Position numbers and translations under genes: made by a program. A stretch of DNA of 64,000 nt from Aradus depressus (taxonomy: Eukaryota; Arthropoda; Insecta; Hemiptera; Aradidae). This document shows, piece by piece, positions 41,714 through 52,231 of the stretch. Where the stretch lies: the NCBI GenBank assembly GCA_963662175.1, contig OY759217.1, forward strand, positions 45,298,108 through 45,362,107, written 5' to 3'. The notes beneath the pieces are model-generated. The model saw only the letters and a list, made by a program, of their open reading frames with translations, was not told the origin of the DNA and ran no database searches. The first letter of the stretch is position 1; each line of letters begins with the position of its first letter.

Positions 41714-41777
41714 AAAAAATATATTTCAATGTATTATTATATGATATTATATAATATTGTTATTAAGTAGTTTATAT

Positions 41778-41940
41778 AAGGCTTTGGTCGCATGGTCTCA
41801 CCATGGTTTGCGGGTTCGAATCCCGTCCGAGAGTGAGTTTCATTTTGTAGATAGAACTCCCTTCCCGGGCCATGGATGTCGTAAATAATTAGATAACGCA
41901 GTGACATGGCTAATATGCATCGAACATAAGGCCAAAAAAA
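41778..41940 (+). mobile_element. SINE-B copy 4
   Basis: GCTTTGGTCGCATGGTCTCA, then GGTTTGCGGGTTCGAATCCC (perfect B-box), ending GGCTAATATGCATCGAACAT + AAGGCC + A-rich tail. The A-box region is missing. Confidence 0.88.
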
Positions 41941-42054
41941 CCAATAACAAAATAAAACAACCGTAAAAAATATGATGTACATTATTGATGATACCTAGCG
42001 TTGTAGTGAATGTAACTAAAATATCAATATTACGAACTATAAACTGATATTTCG

Positions 42055-42143
42055 GTATGAAACATTTAGGTTAAAATGCTTCGATAGCTTAAATTTGTCA
42101 CAATAAATAAAATTTGTGGTAAAAGAAAATAATGTAGCAGTGT

Positions 42144-42147
<4 letters not shown>
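42055..42147 (+). repeat. Partial third copy of the 41.5-kb repeat
   Basis: AGGTTAAAATGCTTCGATAG and AAATTTGTCACAATAAATAA; ends exactly where the LINE's poly-T begins. Confidence 0.78.
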
Positions 42148-42178
<31 letters not shown>

Positions 42179-42545
42179 TTTGTTTTAAAAGAGGGTGCGC
42201 CTTGCGTTGCAGCAACATCACCCAGTCTACGTTTAGGCAAAGCTCGGGATCATTACATTGCCTGTTTCTGCTCCCGCCAGGAGCCGACGAATCGGCAGAA
42301 CATCGGGTAGTCCGTTTCCGTCACCATCTGCCGTAGATCTAGTCCCAAATACGATCTTGTCCCATGAATCAACTCCACCCTAGCTTGGTCGTACAGCGGG
42401 CATTCGAGGACCACATGTTCTGCAGTCTCGATACCGCCACACGAACGGTTCGGGGTGTTCTTCCTGTGAAAGAAGAACAGCTTGGAGTTGAAATCACCAT
42501 GACCTGATAATATTTGAGACGTCCAGTGATTAGGCTGTACCCATG
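42148..42545 (-). mobile_element. 5'-truncated LINE (R1/Jockey-like) with C-terminal zinc knuckle
   Basis: Begins on the plus strand with about 28 T (poly-A tail). On the minus strand the reading frame ending at TAA 42255-42253 shows SGHGDFNSKLFFFHRK, the end of the RNase H region, then CGGIETAEHVVLECPLYDQA, the C...H....C knuckle typical of this clade, and finishes FCRFVGSWREQKQAM. Polymerase lost. The protein end resembles that of the LINE at 12.5 kb. Confidence 0.9.
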
Positions 42546-42634
42546 TTTAGTCAAGGCGTACCCGGACGTCCGGGAAGTATGCGTACGTCGTTCGGCCATC
42601 CGGGCATCGTGACCAACGTTGTTGCCATTTTTCC

Positions 42635-42845
42635 ACATTTCTACGTTCATGGAATAAGAAAGTCTAATATATTTAGATTGCATTTGACTTTTTATGTTGT
42701 ACTTTCATGTGGTACTTTTAATGTTGTGACCAACAATGTACATACATAATCTTCCGGTAAGAAAATTTTAGGTTAAGATGCTTCAATAGCTTAAATTTGT
42801 CACAATAAATAAAATTCGTGATAAAAGAATCAGTGTAAATCTAAA
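42635..42845 (+). repeat. 220-bp repeat, copy b
   Basis: See 41494-41713. A small deletion removes AAATAATATAGC near the end. Confidence 0.88.
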
Positions 42846-42960
42846 AGAAATATAATTATTTTAGCTATCACAAACCTATAATTTCATGTATAAAACAATA
42901 AATTTGAAAGTTTAATTCTTCATACTACTTTTGTTATTGTAACATTATAAAACAAATTTT

Positions 42961-43300
42961 GAGGGCGCCGGTAGCTCAGTGGTATGCGTGCTTGACTTCT
43001 GAGCTCAAGGTCGTGGGTTCGTAGCCCGACCGAGGCCCTTAATTTATTTTATCTGGGAGATAAAATAAACTTAAGCACGCCGTCCTTCGGATGGGACGTT
43101 AAGCGATGGTCCCGAGCCTGTACGATGTCAGGTACTCGTTAAAGACCCCTACCCTAGATGAATAAAAATTTAGGGTAGACAAAATTTAGGACTCCCACAG
43201 TAGAGTCGGGCTCATGTCCACCAGAGTGACGAAAGAGCGCTCTGGTAGTAGGCGATATGACCTCGTAGTTAACTAAAGCCCGGGCATGAGTCATAAAACC
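42961..43300 (+). mobile_element. SINE-A copy 21, full length, 13-bp target duplication
   Basis: TAAAACAAATTTT flanks it at 42948-42960 and 43301-43313. Head GGTAGCTCAGTGGTATGCGT, B-box GGTTCGTAGCCCGACC; tail CATAAAACC, short CCTAA type, running into the target copy. Few differences from copies 15 and 28. Confidence 0.95.
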
Positions 43301-43544
43301 TAAAACAAATTTTAATCAAAATCAGTGCACGACAGCAAATTGTTGAAACTAAAGCAGATGTTTAAACATCAATTCTCGTGAGTGCCACGTCACTCACACA
43401 TGTTTTGTTTTTCATGACCTTTCCCATTTCTTGAAGTGAACAGAGATACAATAAAATTATTTAAACTAATGTATATGTTAGAGAAAACTTTTTATTCGGA
43501 AACGGATTTTTTTTTATCATTGTTTAGAAAAAAATTAAAACATT

Positions 43545-44018
43545 TTTTGATACATGTTGATTAGGTGTCATTCTTATGCGGTTCTGGATGCACATGTGCA
43601 ATTTCCTGTCAATACATTCATTTTATCGAAAGTAAATGTGTACACAAAAAGAGACGATGTGGCTCCTAATTCATTATATTAGGGCAGTAATTAGGGTATT
43701 TGAATTGAGCCCCCTCCCCTTCAGGCGACATCGCTGAAATTTGACAGGTTAGGTCCTCATTGAATTTTGACTTTAAATATGAAATTTCATATGGATATAT
43801 TTTTTCCATCGGCAGTTGATAAGGTTTTTGAGTTGAGCTCCCCCTGATCATTTCCTCCTTCCCTTTGATAGATTTCGCTGAAAAACAATAGGTGTTGTCG
43901 TTAAAGGGTTCTGCATTGACATATCAAATTTTGTGTCGATACATTCATTCAATCAAGACTTTTCGTTTTCAGATACACGCAGACAATTTTTTTTTCATAT
44001 TTGAATTCTAACTTTCTT
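43545..44018 (-). repeat. Family F copy, interrupted at its end by a MITE
   Basis: GATTAGGTGTCATTCTTATG, AGGGCAGTAATTAGGGTATT, CCCCTCCCCTTCAGGCGACA + TCGCTGAAATTTGACAGG, ACATTCATTCAATCAAGACT. The CCCCTCCCCTTCAG...GCTGAAATTT phrase is the single-copy form of the 60-bp unit amplified at 52.4 kb. Confidence 0.78.
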
Positions 44019-44286
44019 TCGCAGGATGTCAAATATAAGGTAGTCTGACCTCTCACAGATTTTTATTAAAGTAATAGCTAGCCGGCTTTCGAGGTTTCCC
44101 TCATCATCAGGCAGTCTGATAAAAAATTTGAATAAACTAAATAATAAAAATAAATAAATAAAAATCTACAACAAACATTAACAATTTAAAATATCATGGA
44201 TGGGGACAGACGAGTTATTCCTGTCCACCATCTGAGTCACAACTGCTGTTGAGAGGTCAGACTACCTTATATTTGACATCCTGCGA
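44019..44286. mobile_element. MITE with 37-bp inverted ends and a hammerhead-like core
   Basis: Left TCGCAGGATGTCAAATATAA + GGTAGTCTGACCTCTCA is the exact inverse of the right TGAGAGGTCAGACTACCTTA + TATTTGACATCCTGCGA. Related pieces at 245-440 and 5655-5760. On the minus strand at 44078-44112: CTGATGATGAGGGAAACCTC + GAAAGCCGGCTA, where GAGG and CCTC can form a stem between the CTGATGA and GAAA boxes. Confidence 0.88.
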
Positions 44287-44899
44287 TATAATCACTTCTC
44301 ACTACATCAGCCATCTTCATATTATTTTCTAACTTTCTTCTTCTTTTCATCCAACATCAAACGAATTCAGGCGTTTCAATCAAAAACTGATAACACAGTG
44401 CCCCCCATACATAAACAACAGAACACTTCACGATCTTATGATACACACAGTACCCGACACAATACAAACTACTTACATACGGTTTTTTTAGAAAACTTTA
44501 CACACATACAAACCCAGAAATACGTACTTTATCTTCATAACACTTACCACAAAACCCCCCACGATGGTTTAAGAGAAGATGGAACCGCGACTTACTGCCA
44601 CCTTGAATCATATTCGTTCTTAAATTTTTTTTTTTTACATCATTTTCCTTTACTTTTATCATCTCTCTTACCCATCCATCAAAATCGTCTTTCAATTCCT
44701 TTTTTATTTATAATTTTTTTTTTTTTCTTTTGTTCTTGTTCTAATGATCAATATAAATTTTCGTCCCGAGGACCTACCACTGGATGGCCTTCCTCTCACA
44801 TGCCCTTCACGCCAACATATCAATACCATCATAGATGCTGGTTTTTGCACCCTGGCAAAAGTTGTATCTTTATAAATAAAATACAAAAAAAAATGTATA
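44287..44899. other. Unassigned; weak LINE-like frame
   Basis: A 171-codon plus-strand frame from 44398 includes YDTHSTRHNTNYLHTVFLEN, faintly like the TRxxxN stretch near the C-terminus of some LINE polymerases, but the second half is translated T-rich DNA. AATAAAATACAAAAAAAA at 44876 could be a poly-A end. Not enough to call. Confidence 0.3.
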
Positions 44900-45008
44900 T
44901 ATTTGAATTCTAGAGGTAGAAAAACATGAAATTATGTTAAAAACTCTGGATCGAATTTTTGACCGATAACATAACTTCTCGTATACTTCGTATATCTGGG
45001 AAAGTAAC
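44900..45008 (-). repeat. Family F 5' end
   Basis: AATTCTAGAGGTAGAAAAAC ... TGACCGATAACATAACTTCT + CGTATACTTCGTATATC. Confidence 0.75.
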
Positions 45009-45569
45009 AAGAGGTTTATGTTTCAGAGTAATAAGTAATTGTGCCTCTTCGGGATGGTTAATGATTCATAATTTCGGAACTAATCCGACGAAACCCTGAG
45101 ATGCCGATTAAAATGGGGAAGTACATAGACAATGACTGACCAACGACTTTTGTAAGTACGATTCGTATTTTCATTGTTTGTGGGGTGGAGAAGGGCGGCT
45201 TGGAGACCCCCCAGCTTTGAGACCACTGTAAACAAAGATTGAGCTAAAGTCACAAAGAAGAACTCCCTTTATTTTGGAGAAACGCCATTGTTTTGTTGGT
45301 GGAAACCATTAGAAGATACAGAGGCTCTTCCCTTCCTTTCAAACCTGCCGAATTGTGGCCGATAATGGAAAAACAAAAAGTATTCTCTTCAGAACCATGT
45401 TTGTCCCCTCTCAAGTTACTTCGGAGCTGATGGCGTCTTTTGTACCTATTGTGTACCCATTCACAATGTTTGGTTAATGTCAAGTAATATTTTGTATTAA
45501 CCCTTACAATTAATTAGAAGGTCAGTTATGGAATCCTCACAAATATTATTAATAATGGTCATGTAATCA
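45009..45569. other. No gene recognised
   Basis: A Family F-like end (GGGGAAGTACATAGACAATG) at 45117; the rest unassigned, moderate GC. Confidence 0.4.
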
Positions 45570-46620
45570 AGTTTTCGTTCTCCCCTCAAAATTAATCTAC
45601 TGTTTGGACTAAAAATCAATAGTTAATTTTAAAAGGGCCTTCTGAATTCTCAAATTAAATTTTGTGTCAATGCATTGGTTATATCGGCAGTTATTGGGGC
45701 CGATACCGATGAAAAGTAATAGGTCGTAATAAAGAGTTTTTAAATTAACATATTGCACAACTCTTATCAGACTGAAAAGCACAGACCTCAAAAGACGATT
45801 TGGACGACTGAAATCAATCATCGGACGACGATCATTATCATTTGAAAACAAACTTCACATATACAACACTATACTAAAACCCACCTGGACTTACGGCATC
45901 GAGATATGGAGATCAGTCAAAAAATCAAACATACAACATCTTTAGTCAATACAATCCATTATACTACACCACACTGCCAATGTGCCATTTTACGTTTCCA
46001 ACCTCACATTACATAATGACCTCAACATCCCATTTGTACCTTCTGTTATCAGGACACGATATCAAACTTTCCTCGACAAACTCCATCATCACGCCAATTC
46101 ACTTATACAAGAATTATCTACAAACACTCTCCTCACAAATCCACCACGACGCCTCAAGCGGATATGGCAGAGGGACCTGCTCCAGGACTAGCCTGGATTC
46201 CTCTTCGGTCACGTACCTCAGCAGTATAGCCACGCACCTGACACTGCACTATTTATCACAATTGCTAATGGCAAATGTTATGCCGTTGTAAATATATAAA
46301 AAAATAAAAAAAAATTAACACATGGAATTTTGTGTTGATAAGTTCATTACAACGGCAGTTATTAGTTTTTGTGTTAAGCTCTCCTCTCCTCACTCTAATC
46401 CTCTCTTCTCTTGGGCCAATTTAGCTAAAATCAAGAGGTGACGTCGAGTTCTTATAAGACTCACTTATAAAATGTCATGTCGTTAGTTTCATTTTATCGA
46501 GAGTTATCGTGTTCACAGACGAATTTCGTGGTAAATTAATAGGTGCCCGAAGTTTTGAATTTAAATATAAACTTTCATGTCGATACATTCACATCGGCAG
46601 TTATTGGGGTTTTTATCTCT
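45570..46620 (-). repeat. Family F copy split by a Jockey LINE
   Basis: 45570-45752 and 46313-46620 together give reversed Family F order. AAATTAACA stands at the left break (about 45739) and again after the LINE tail (about 46313), giving the target duplication. Confidence 0.75.
45752..46312 (+). mobile_element. Jockey-like LINE 3' end, longer copy, broken
   Basis: The frame from 45776 reads LKSTDLKRRFGRLKSIIGRR, LHIYNTILKPTWTYGIEIWR (the YGIE/QxW motif after the polymerase core), an internal TAG near 45943, then ANVPFYVSNLTLHNDLNIPF. A TAG follows DLLQD at about 46189. Tail AAATATATAAAAAAATAAAA. Flanked by AAATTAACA. Same subfamily as 37.26-37.59 kb. Confidence 0.92.
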
Positions 46621-48157
46621 CACCCGTGTGTGATTGGTAATGGACTGCTGAATTAAAGTATGTTGACAACATTATGCCGGCATCGCATACAGGTAAACTA
46701 TTTTAAATTATTATCAACTGTTTTCTTGATTTTATTTGAAAATTGTGAGAGGCATTTAAATTTTCAGCTAACATAACAAAAGTAGGAAGGTTCTATTTCG
46801 GCTCTTGCAACTTATTATTTTTGGCTTTATTTTTCTTCATTCAATTTCTTTTACCATCATAAGTTAATAATAATAGGATTAGTATGTTTTCTTACTTCAA
46901 CATTAAATTTGTTAACGATCATCTTTTGGTATAACCTGTACACATTCGGACATTTAGTTGACTATGTCGTCGTCAGTATTAATAGTTGTTTTACGTAGTT
47001 TCTCATTGTTTTCACTTAGTAACTTGAATTAATATAATTTACTGTTAAGCTTAAACTGTTGTATTGCTTTCTTTATCCAAAAATGTTTTGCGCAATTAAA
47101 TCCCGAAATCATTATTGCATTACAATAATGTGTTAATATGATCATAAATTAATCAAAGTTAACTTGATCATTTGATGGAATGATAAGAAAATAGATAAGA
47201 GCAGAAAATAGTGTGCAAGTTCTTACTGTTTTTTGCTTGTGTTGAATATGAAAAACACTATTCATTTCATATCTTAATTACATTTTTCTATTTCAATAGA
47301 ACTGCAGTGTAAAACTAGCAGAAATTACCATCTTAAGAAAAATCAAATTGTACTTGGGTTTTTTTGTATATAAATGTTTATTATTGTTTTTTGTACATAT
47401 ATATATTTTTTGACCTCTGTGATAGTATATATTTAAATTTATTCTGCTTACTTTTTTTATGTTTTATTACAACATTTTTATACCCGTTTGTTGAATTTAT
47501 ATTACTTTTATATTATTGCGTAGATATTTTTTATTATTATATATACTTAGTTATTGCGTATATCATATTTTCGAAAGAATGTATTTATTTTCATGTAGAG
47601 AAAGTGAGCGAATTATTTTATCTCCTTTAAGCGATGCCAGTGTTTCCTTAGACACTACACTATACGGGTGCGGTAAGCAAGTTTTATTTTATTTTGTTAC
47701 TCTGCACCCTGCTGCTTTAAGTGTTTGCTAGTTACTTTTCCATATATATATATATAATTTACGTTTATTCTTAGATGCGAGAATTGAATTAGACTATACA
47801 TATATACAATTTTGTATGTATTATGTGGAGAATGAGCTGTATTACAAAGAGCCTTGTAAGTGGGAGACGGGACGACTGAAAAGAGCTAATAGAGACATAA
47901 GACACTGGGCGGTGCGGTGCGGTGAGGTGAGGTGGTCTCTAGAGCGGTGTGTGTGGGCAGACCTGGGTGGTCGGTACCTTGCCGACCTTGGGTATCTTAC
48001 ATCCACTCGCCTCACTAATTGTATCCAATCATGGGCGCTCTTCTCCAGCTACGGCCCCAACTCAAATCAACCAAGAGGATACCTGCGTACAAGGTTTCAG
48101 ATCCCAGCTAACACATATTATTGAGTAAAACCTTCCCTTTTCTTTGGCTATATTTTT
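46621..48157. other. 1.5 kb without known repeats; one unrecognised frame
   Basis: The longest block free of the common families. A 102-codon plus-strand frame at 47816-48124 (starts MYYVENELYYKEPCKWETGR) includes a GCGGTGCGGTGAGGTGAGGTG run and no known domain. 47340-47630 is T-rich. Either single-copy DNA or a repeat not otherwise present here. Confidence 0.4.
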
Positions 48158-48450
48158 GGTTCCCCATACAATGTATACGGGAAGTTATGTGATCTGTCAA
48201 AAATTCGATGCGGAGTTTTCAGGAATTTAATGTTTTCCAAACTCCTGATTCCAAAAATGAAAAAAATAAATAAATAAATCCGAGTGTGTGTACACGATAA
48301 CGCCCGATAACATGGATGTATCAACACAAAATTTTATACGTGAATCCAGAATCACATAAGGACAATATCTACCGATTTTTAGCCAAATCGTCCAACGGAA
48401 AGGAGGGATTATGGGAGAGGCTAGAGACTCAGGTAGGTCCTGATAGGGGC
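48158..48450 (+). repeat. Family F 5' half
   Basis: GGTTCCCCATACAATGTATA + CGGGAAGTTATGTG, then TGTACACGATAACGCCCGAT and GATTTTTAGCCAAATCGTCC. Confidence 0.72.
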
Positions 48451-48834
48451 TCATTTATAAATTTCGTAGTCTAGGTGCGTTTTGAAAAATCTCAAGTAAC
48501 GCATTCAATAAATTTTCCTTCTGTCCACAAGAAATTTTTCCATTATTTTCATAAAATTCCATACTTCTTTCGAACTTATTTTGTTTAATTTAATGTATTT
48601 ACTTATGTTTTTTTTTTACCGATTCTGAATATATCCAGTAAATAAATTAAATTAGACACAAAGAATAGAGTAAATATTCAAATTGTATAAGATAAATATG
48701 CCTGGATACCAGCTATTGTAGTATCCTATGTTTGGATAAGATATTAAATATATTCATATATCAATCAAGAAAGTACCCCATTTTTATATGGAGTTCAGTT
48801 AGGCCTAGTTTCTTGATTAGATTGAGGATTGTAA
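48451..48834. other. No feature recognised
   Basis: AT-rich spacer. Confidence 0.4.
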
Positions 48835-49330
48835 TCTTATAACTGCCATTGTAATGAATGCATCGACACAAAATTTCATATAATTCAAACCCCCATAAGA
48901 TCAATTTTCAGTTGAATCGGTTGAAGTGAAGGAGAGGATCAGAGGGGCTATATTCAAAAATTTCAATAACTGCCGATGTAATGAATATATCAACACAGAG
49001 GGCACTGGTAGCTCAGTGGTATGAGTGTTTGCCTTCTGAGCTCAAGGTCGTGGGTTCAAAACTTATCTGGGAGATAAAATAAGCTTAAGCACGCCGTCCT
49101 TCGAAGGGGACGTTAAGCGATGGTCCCGAGCCGGGCTCATGTCCACCAGAGTGACGAAATAGCGCTCTGGTAGTAGTCGATATGACCTCATGAGTCATAA
49201 TAAATAACTATACCAACACAGAATTTAGTATGTGAATTCAGAAGCCCCAATTTAAATTAAATGGATTTAGAGGGAGAGCGAATACGTAATTGATTAATGC
49301 ATTCTGGGGAAGTACATACCTGGTGATTCA
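48835..49330 (+). repeat. Family F 3' half carrying SINE-A copy 22
   Basis: ATAACTGCCATTGTAATGAA, AATAACTGCCGATGTAATGA, and after the SINE GAATTTAGTATGTGAATTC ... GGGGAAGTACATACCTGGTG. Confidence 0.8.
49000..49210 (+). mobile_element. SINE-A copy 22, internally deleted, 12-bp target duplication
   Basis: TATCAACACAGA (48988-48999) and TACCAACACAGA (49211-49222) differ at one base. Head GGTAGCTCAGTGGTATGAGT present; two internal segments lost. The AATAAATAAC tail is of the non-CCTAA type. Confidence 0.9.
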
Positions 49331-50154
49331 CTGATTGGCCCAAAGTAAAGTGGTCTCAGTTTTGAATAAAATCATCAGAACACTTGTCATCTTAATTTCA
49401 TATTTTCAGTTCATCAATACATTATCGCGAAAATGTTCAAAATATGTTCAAGGGACCATGAAATGTGTCATTCCGTTGGATCTTTCATCTTGGATTTTTG
49501 AACGATAACAGAACTTCAGTAAATTTAAGGTGTATAAAAAAGTAAAAATGTTGAAATAGAAAAACGAAAAATTGTTTGCACTCAGAAACTATGACAAAAC
49601 TACCTCTGTCCTTCGGGTATACGAGGAAATAGAATAAGATATATGAAAAATAATATATTTTTTTAGCTCAAGAGAGGTGCGTTATGATTTATTTGTAGAG
49701 AAACAAAATATTTTCTAGAAATATGATAATAAATAATTCATATGAGTCATGTAATATATTATACCTCTTTTTTTTTTATTTTTTTTTTCAGAGAGTGGCC
49801 AGTCAGCCGGTGAAACCCAACATACAGGAACACACTTCAAAATGTTTTAATTCAATAAAGTTCAGGAACTTCATCAGTTCGATTATAAATACGGATAGTC
49901 ATAGAATTATGTAGATGTGTGTGTTTACATTCCTAATAGAAACTGGATCGTTTTACATTCAACTAATCTTTACATGCAAATTCTCTAAGAACCCGAGACG
50001 GCTTTCAATACACAAATAGTAAAGTACCAATGTATTAGTATGTATCCATTTCTGGAGGGGGAGAGGTAATATGGACCTAGGAGCGAGGCCAAAATTTGGC
50101 GTCCCCCGCGATAGATACATGAGCGGTGGGGGATAATGAGAGGCGATCTCTTAA
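49331..50154. other. No gene recognised
   Basis: AT-rich; T-run near 49770. A GC-richer lead-in (50050-50150) precedes the TIR element. Confidence 0.4.
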
Positions 50155-50967
50155 GGCTAGTACAGACATGCGAGCAACGAACCGAGCACTGTTCGGCTCG
50201 TTTTCAGTTTTCAACGAACACACTCCAAGCCGAACAGAGACGAGCCGAGCATTTGGATGCTCCACAACCATACTAACGAACATAACCTGCACAAGTTAAC
50301 CTGCAGATAACAAATTTACGTTTATTTGTATATCATTTTATTACTATTCAAAATCTTCAATCAGAAAATGCTCAAGGTAGGTAGCTATTTACGTAATTAA
50401 TTTACATATTTGTAGTACAATTAATACGGATACGAATTTATTATGATACGTAATTTATTTTTACATGTAAATTGTTTAAAATGAACACTTTTTTAGGAAA
50501 AGTGTTTGAATAATTCCTCCCAAGCATCCAATCTCTTTATTTTATTAAAATGTAATTTGTGTTTTAAATCCCATATGACTGGGTACTGTCTCATAGCCTG
50601 AGCAAACTGAATTTGAAGCTCCTGAGACCAGTCTTCAGAAGCCATAATAAAATATAATTTATTGAATAATATTTAAATATATATTTAATTAAAAAACCTA
50701 TTATTTGAACCTAATTAAACCTAAATATTTGAGAAGGTTATATATTGGTTATAAACAACAGTGCTCGGGTCAAGTCGGGACGGTTCGGCTTGGTACCAGT
50801 CCACACACACCGCAGCCCGAGCCGAACATTCCTTTGATGGTTCGTCAAAAAACCGACAACAGGTGGAGCAGACCCCGAGCCTCCCTTGTTCGTCGAGCGC
50901 CTGCGTACTTCATCCCCAGGCATGCGCACAGACTAATGTTCGGCTCGTTGCTCGCGTGTCTATAAGC
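50155..50967. mobile_element. TIR element, probably PIF/Harbinger-like, with GTTCGGCTCG subterminal motifs
   Basis: Left end GGCTAGTACAGACATGCGAG + CAACGA and right end TCGTTGCTCGCGTGTCTATA + AGCC are inverse with small gaps. GTTCGGCTCG or its complement recurs at both ends (50189, 50231, 50244, 50816, 50939), the sort of pattern bound by a transposase or accessory protein. TTAA lies at or near both tips. The middle is AT-rich and holds a MADF-type ORF. Confidence 0.75.
50493..50645 (-). CDS. 50-codon MADF-domain ORF (transposon accessory protein fragment)
   Basis: Minus strand, ATG at 50645 to TAA at 50493, 50 residues. FAQAMRQYPVIWDLKHKLHF followed by NKIKRLDAWEELFKHF fits the start of the MADF (Myb/SANT-like, Adf-1) domain: a helix, then YPxxWD, then RxxAW. 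A full MADF domain is about 85 residues, so the last third is missing, either through truncation or because a second exon follows. PIF/Harbinger elements encode a separate Myb/MADF-like DNA-binding protein beside the transposase, which fits the position between inverted ends. No DDE transposase is seen. A host MADF gene copied into the element is the alternative. Confidence 0.7.
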   Translation of the reverse strand: MASEDWSQELQIQFAQAMRQYPVIWDLKHKLHFNKIKRLDAWEELFKHFS

Positions 50968-51383
50968 CTCTTTAAGTTGCCCCTCGGTCAATTCATAAGC
51001 AGGATTTGGATTAATTTCAAAATATCGTTGAATGAACGAACTAGTCAATTTTAAGTTTTCGCTCTCCCTCCAAAATTTGGGCTAAACATCATAGTTTCAC
51101 ATAATAATTTTCGTTTCGATAGATTCTTTACATCGGCAGTTATTGAGGTTTCTTAAATGAGCCCCTTTCTGATCTGTGCTCTAAGAACGACAACTATAGA
51201 TATTCGAGCAAATCGGTCAAAGCGAAGAGAGGATAAAGAGGGGAGAGGGATTTAAACCAAAAACTGTAATAACTCGACCTAATGAATATATCGATATGAA
51301 ATGTTATATTTAAATTTAAAATCAACGTAATTGAATAATCCTTGCTAAGGAAGTACATAACAGGTGATTCACCGACATCATAT
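50968..51383. repeat. Two Family F 3' parts in opposite orientation
   Basis: 51040-51180 (TTTCGCTCTCCCTCCAAAAT ... ACATCGGCAGTTATTGAGG) is reversed; 51195-51383 (AAATCGGTCAAAGCGAAGAG ... GGAAGTACATAACAGGTGAT + TCACCGAC) is forward. Confidence 0.68.
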
Positions 51384-51622
51384 GGGGGCGCCGGTAGGTC
51401 ATTGGTATGCATGCTTATCTTCTGAGCTCAAGATCGTGGGTTCGAAACCTGGCCGAGGCCCTTAGTTTATTTTATCTGGGAGGTAAAATAAACTTGAGCA
51501 CACCGTCCTTAGGATGGGAAGTTAAGCAATGGTCGGGCTCATGTCCACCAGAATGACGAAAGAGCGCTCTGGTAGTAGGCGATATGACCTCGTAGTTAAA
51601 GCCCGGGCATGAGTCATAATAA
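51384..51622 (+). mobile_element. SINE-A copy 23
   Basis: GGGGCGCCGGTAGGTCATTG, B-box GGTTCGAAACCTGGCC, ends GGGCATGAGTCATAATAACT. A middle segment is deleted. Confidence 0.9.
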
Positions 51623-51678
51623 CTATCTATCTCTGTAAAGAGCTGAAAAACAGACAAAAAATTTAAATATAAGTATAA

Positions 51679-51839
51679 AACTTGCTGAGCTCGAGATCGC
51701 GCGTTCGAAACCCTTTTTTTTTTATCTGAAAGGCGAAGAAACCTTGAGCACTTAGTCCTTCGGACGGGACGTGAAGCAATGGTCTGATATCCACCAGAAT
51801 GACGAAAGAGCGCTCAGGTAGTAGGCGTGACCTCGTAGG
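51679..51839 (+). mobile_element. SINE-A copy 24, degenerate
   Basis: CTTGCTGAGCTCGAGATCGC + GCGTTCGAAACCC ... GAAAGAGCGCTCAGGTAGTA + GGCGTGACCTCGTAG. Confidence 0.8.
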
Positions 51840-52231
51840 TGAATTTTAGCTTTCCAGGTTAAAAAGTTCAAAAGTTGAAAGCTGTGTCGAACGAATGGAC
51901 ACTTTGAGCTTTCCATAAATAAATGTTCCATTTTAACCATTTATGGCACGGAACGTTTTAGAATCATTCGACCTGAGAAATACACCGGTAACTACACTAA
52001 TAATAAAGAGAAAGAGAACTCGAGGGAGCGCGAACTGTCAGGCTCGGATTGTGAGTCTAATGACATGTATTATTTGTACAAATATAGTTTGTTGGGTGGT
52101 TGGTGACAGTTGAACGATCGGTGAGATGGAGACACGGACTAGAGCAGGGCTATCATCTGCCGTCACGGCAACGGACATCAGCCCTCAATTCTTACCATTA
52201 TAGTTCTGTCAATAAAAAAAAAAAAGTCGTC
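51840..52231. other. No feature recognised
   Basis: Nothing supported. Confidence 0.4.

Noticed and set aside
42543..42749. 68-codon frame resembling the one at 41425-41610
   Set aside because: The similarity is explained by the duplicated 220-bp repeat; the N-terminal parts differ and are LINE sequence read backwards.
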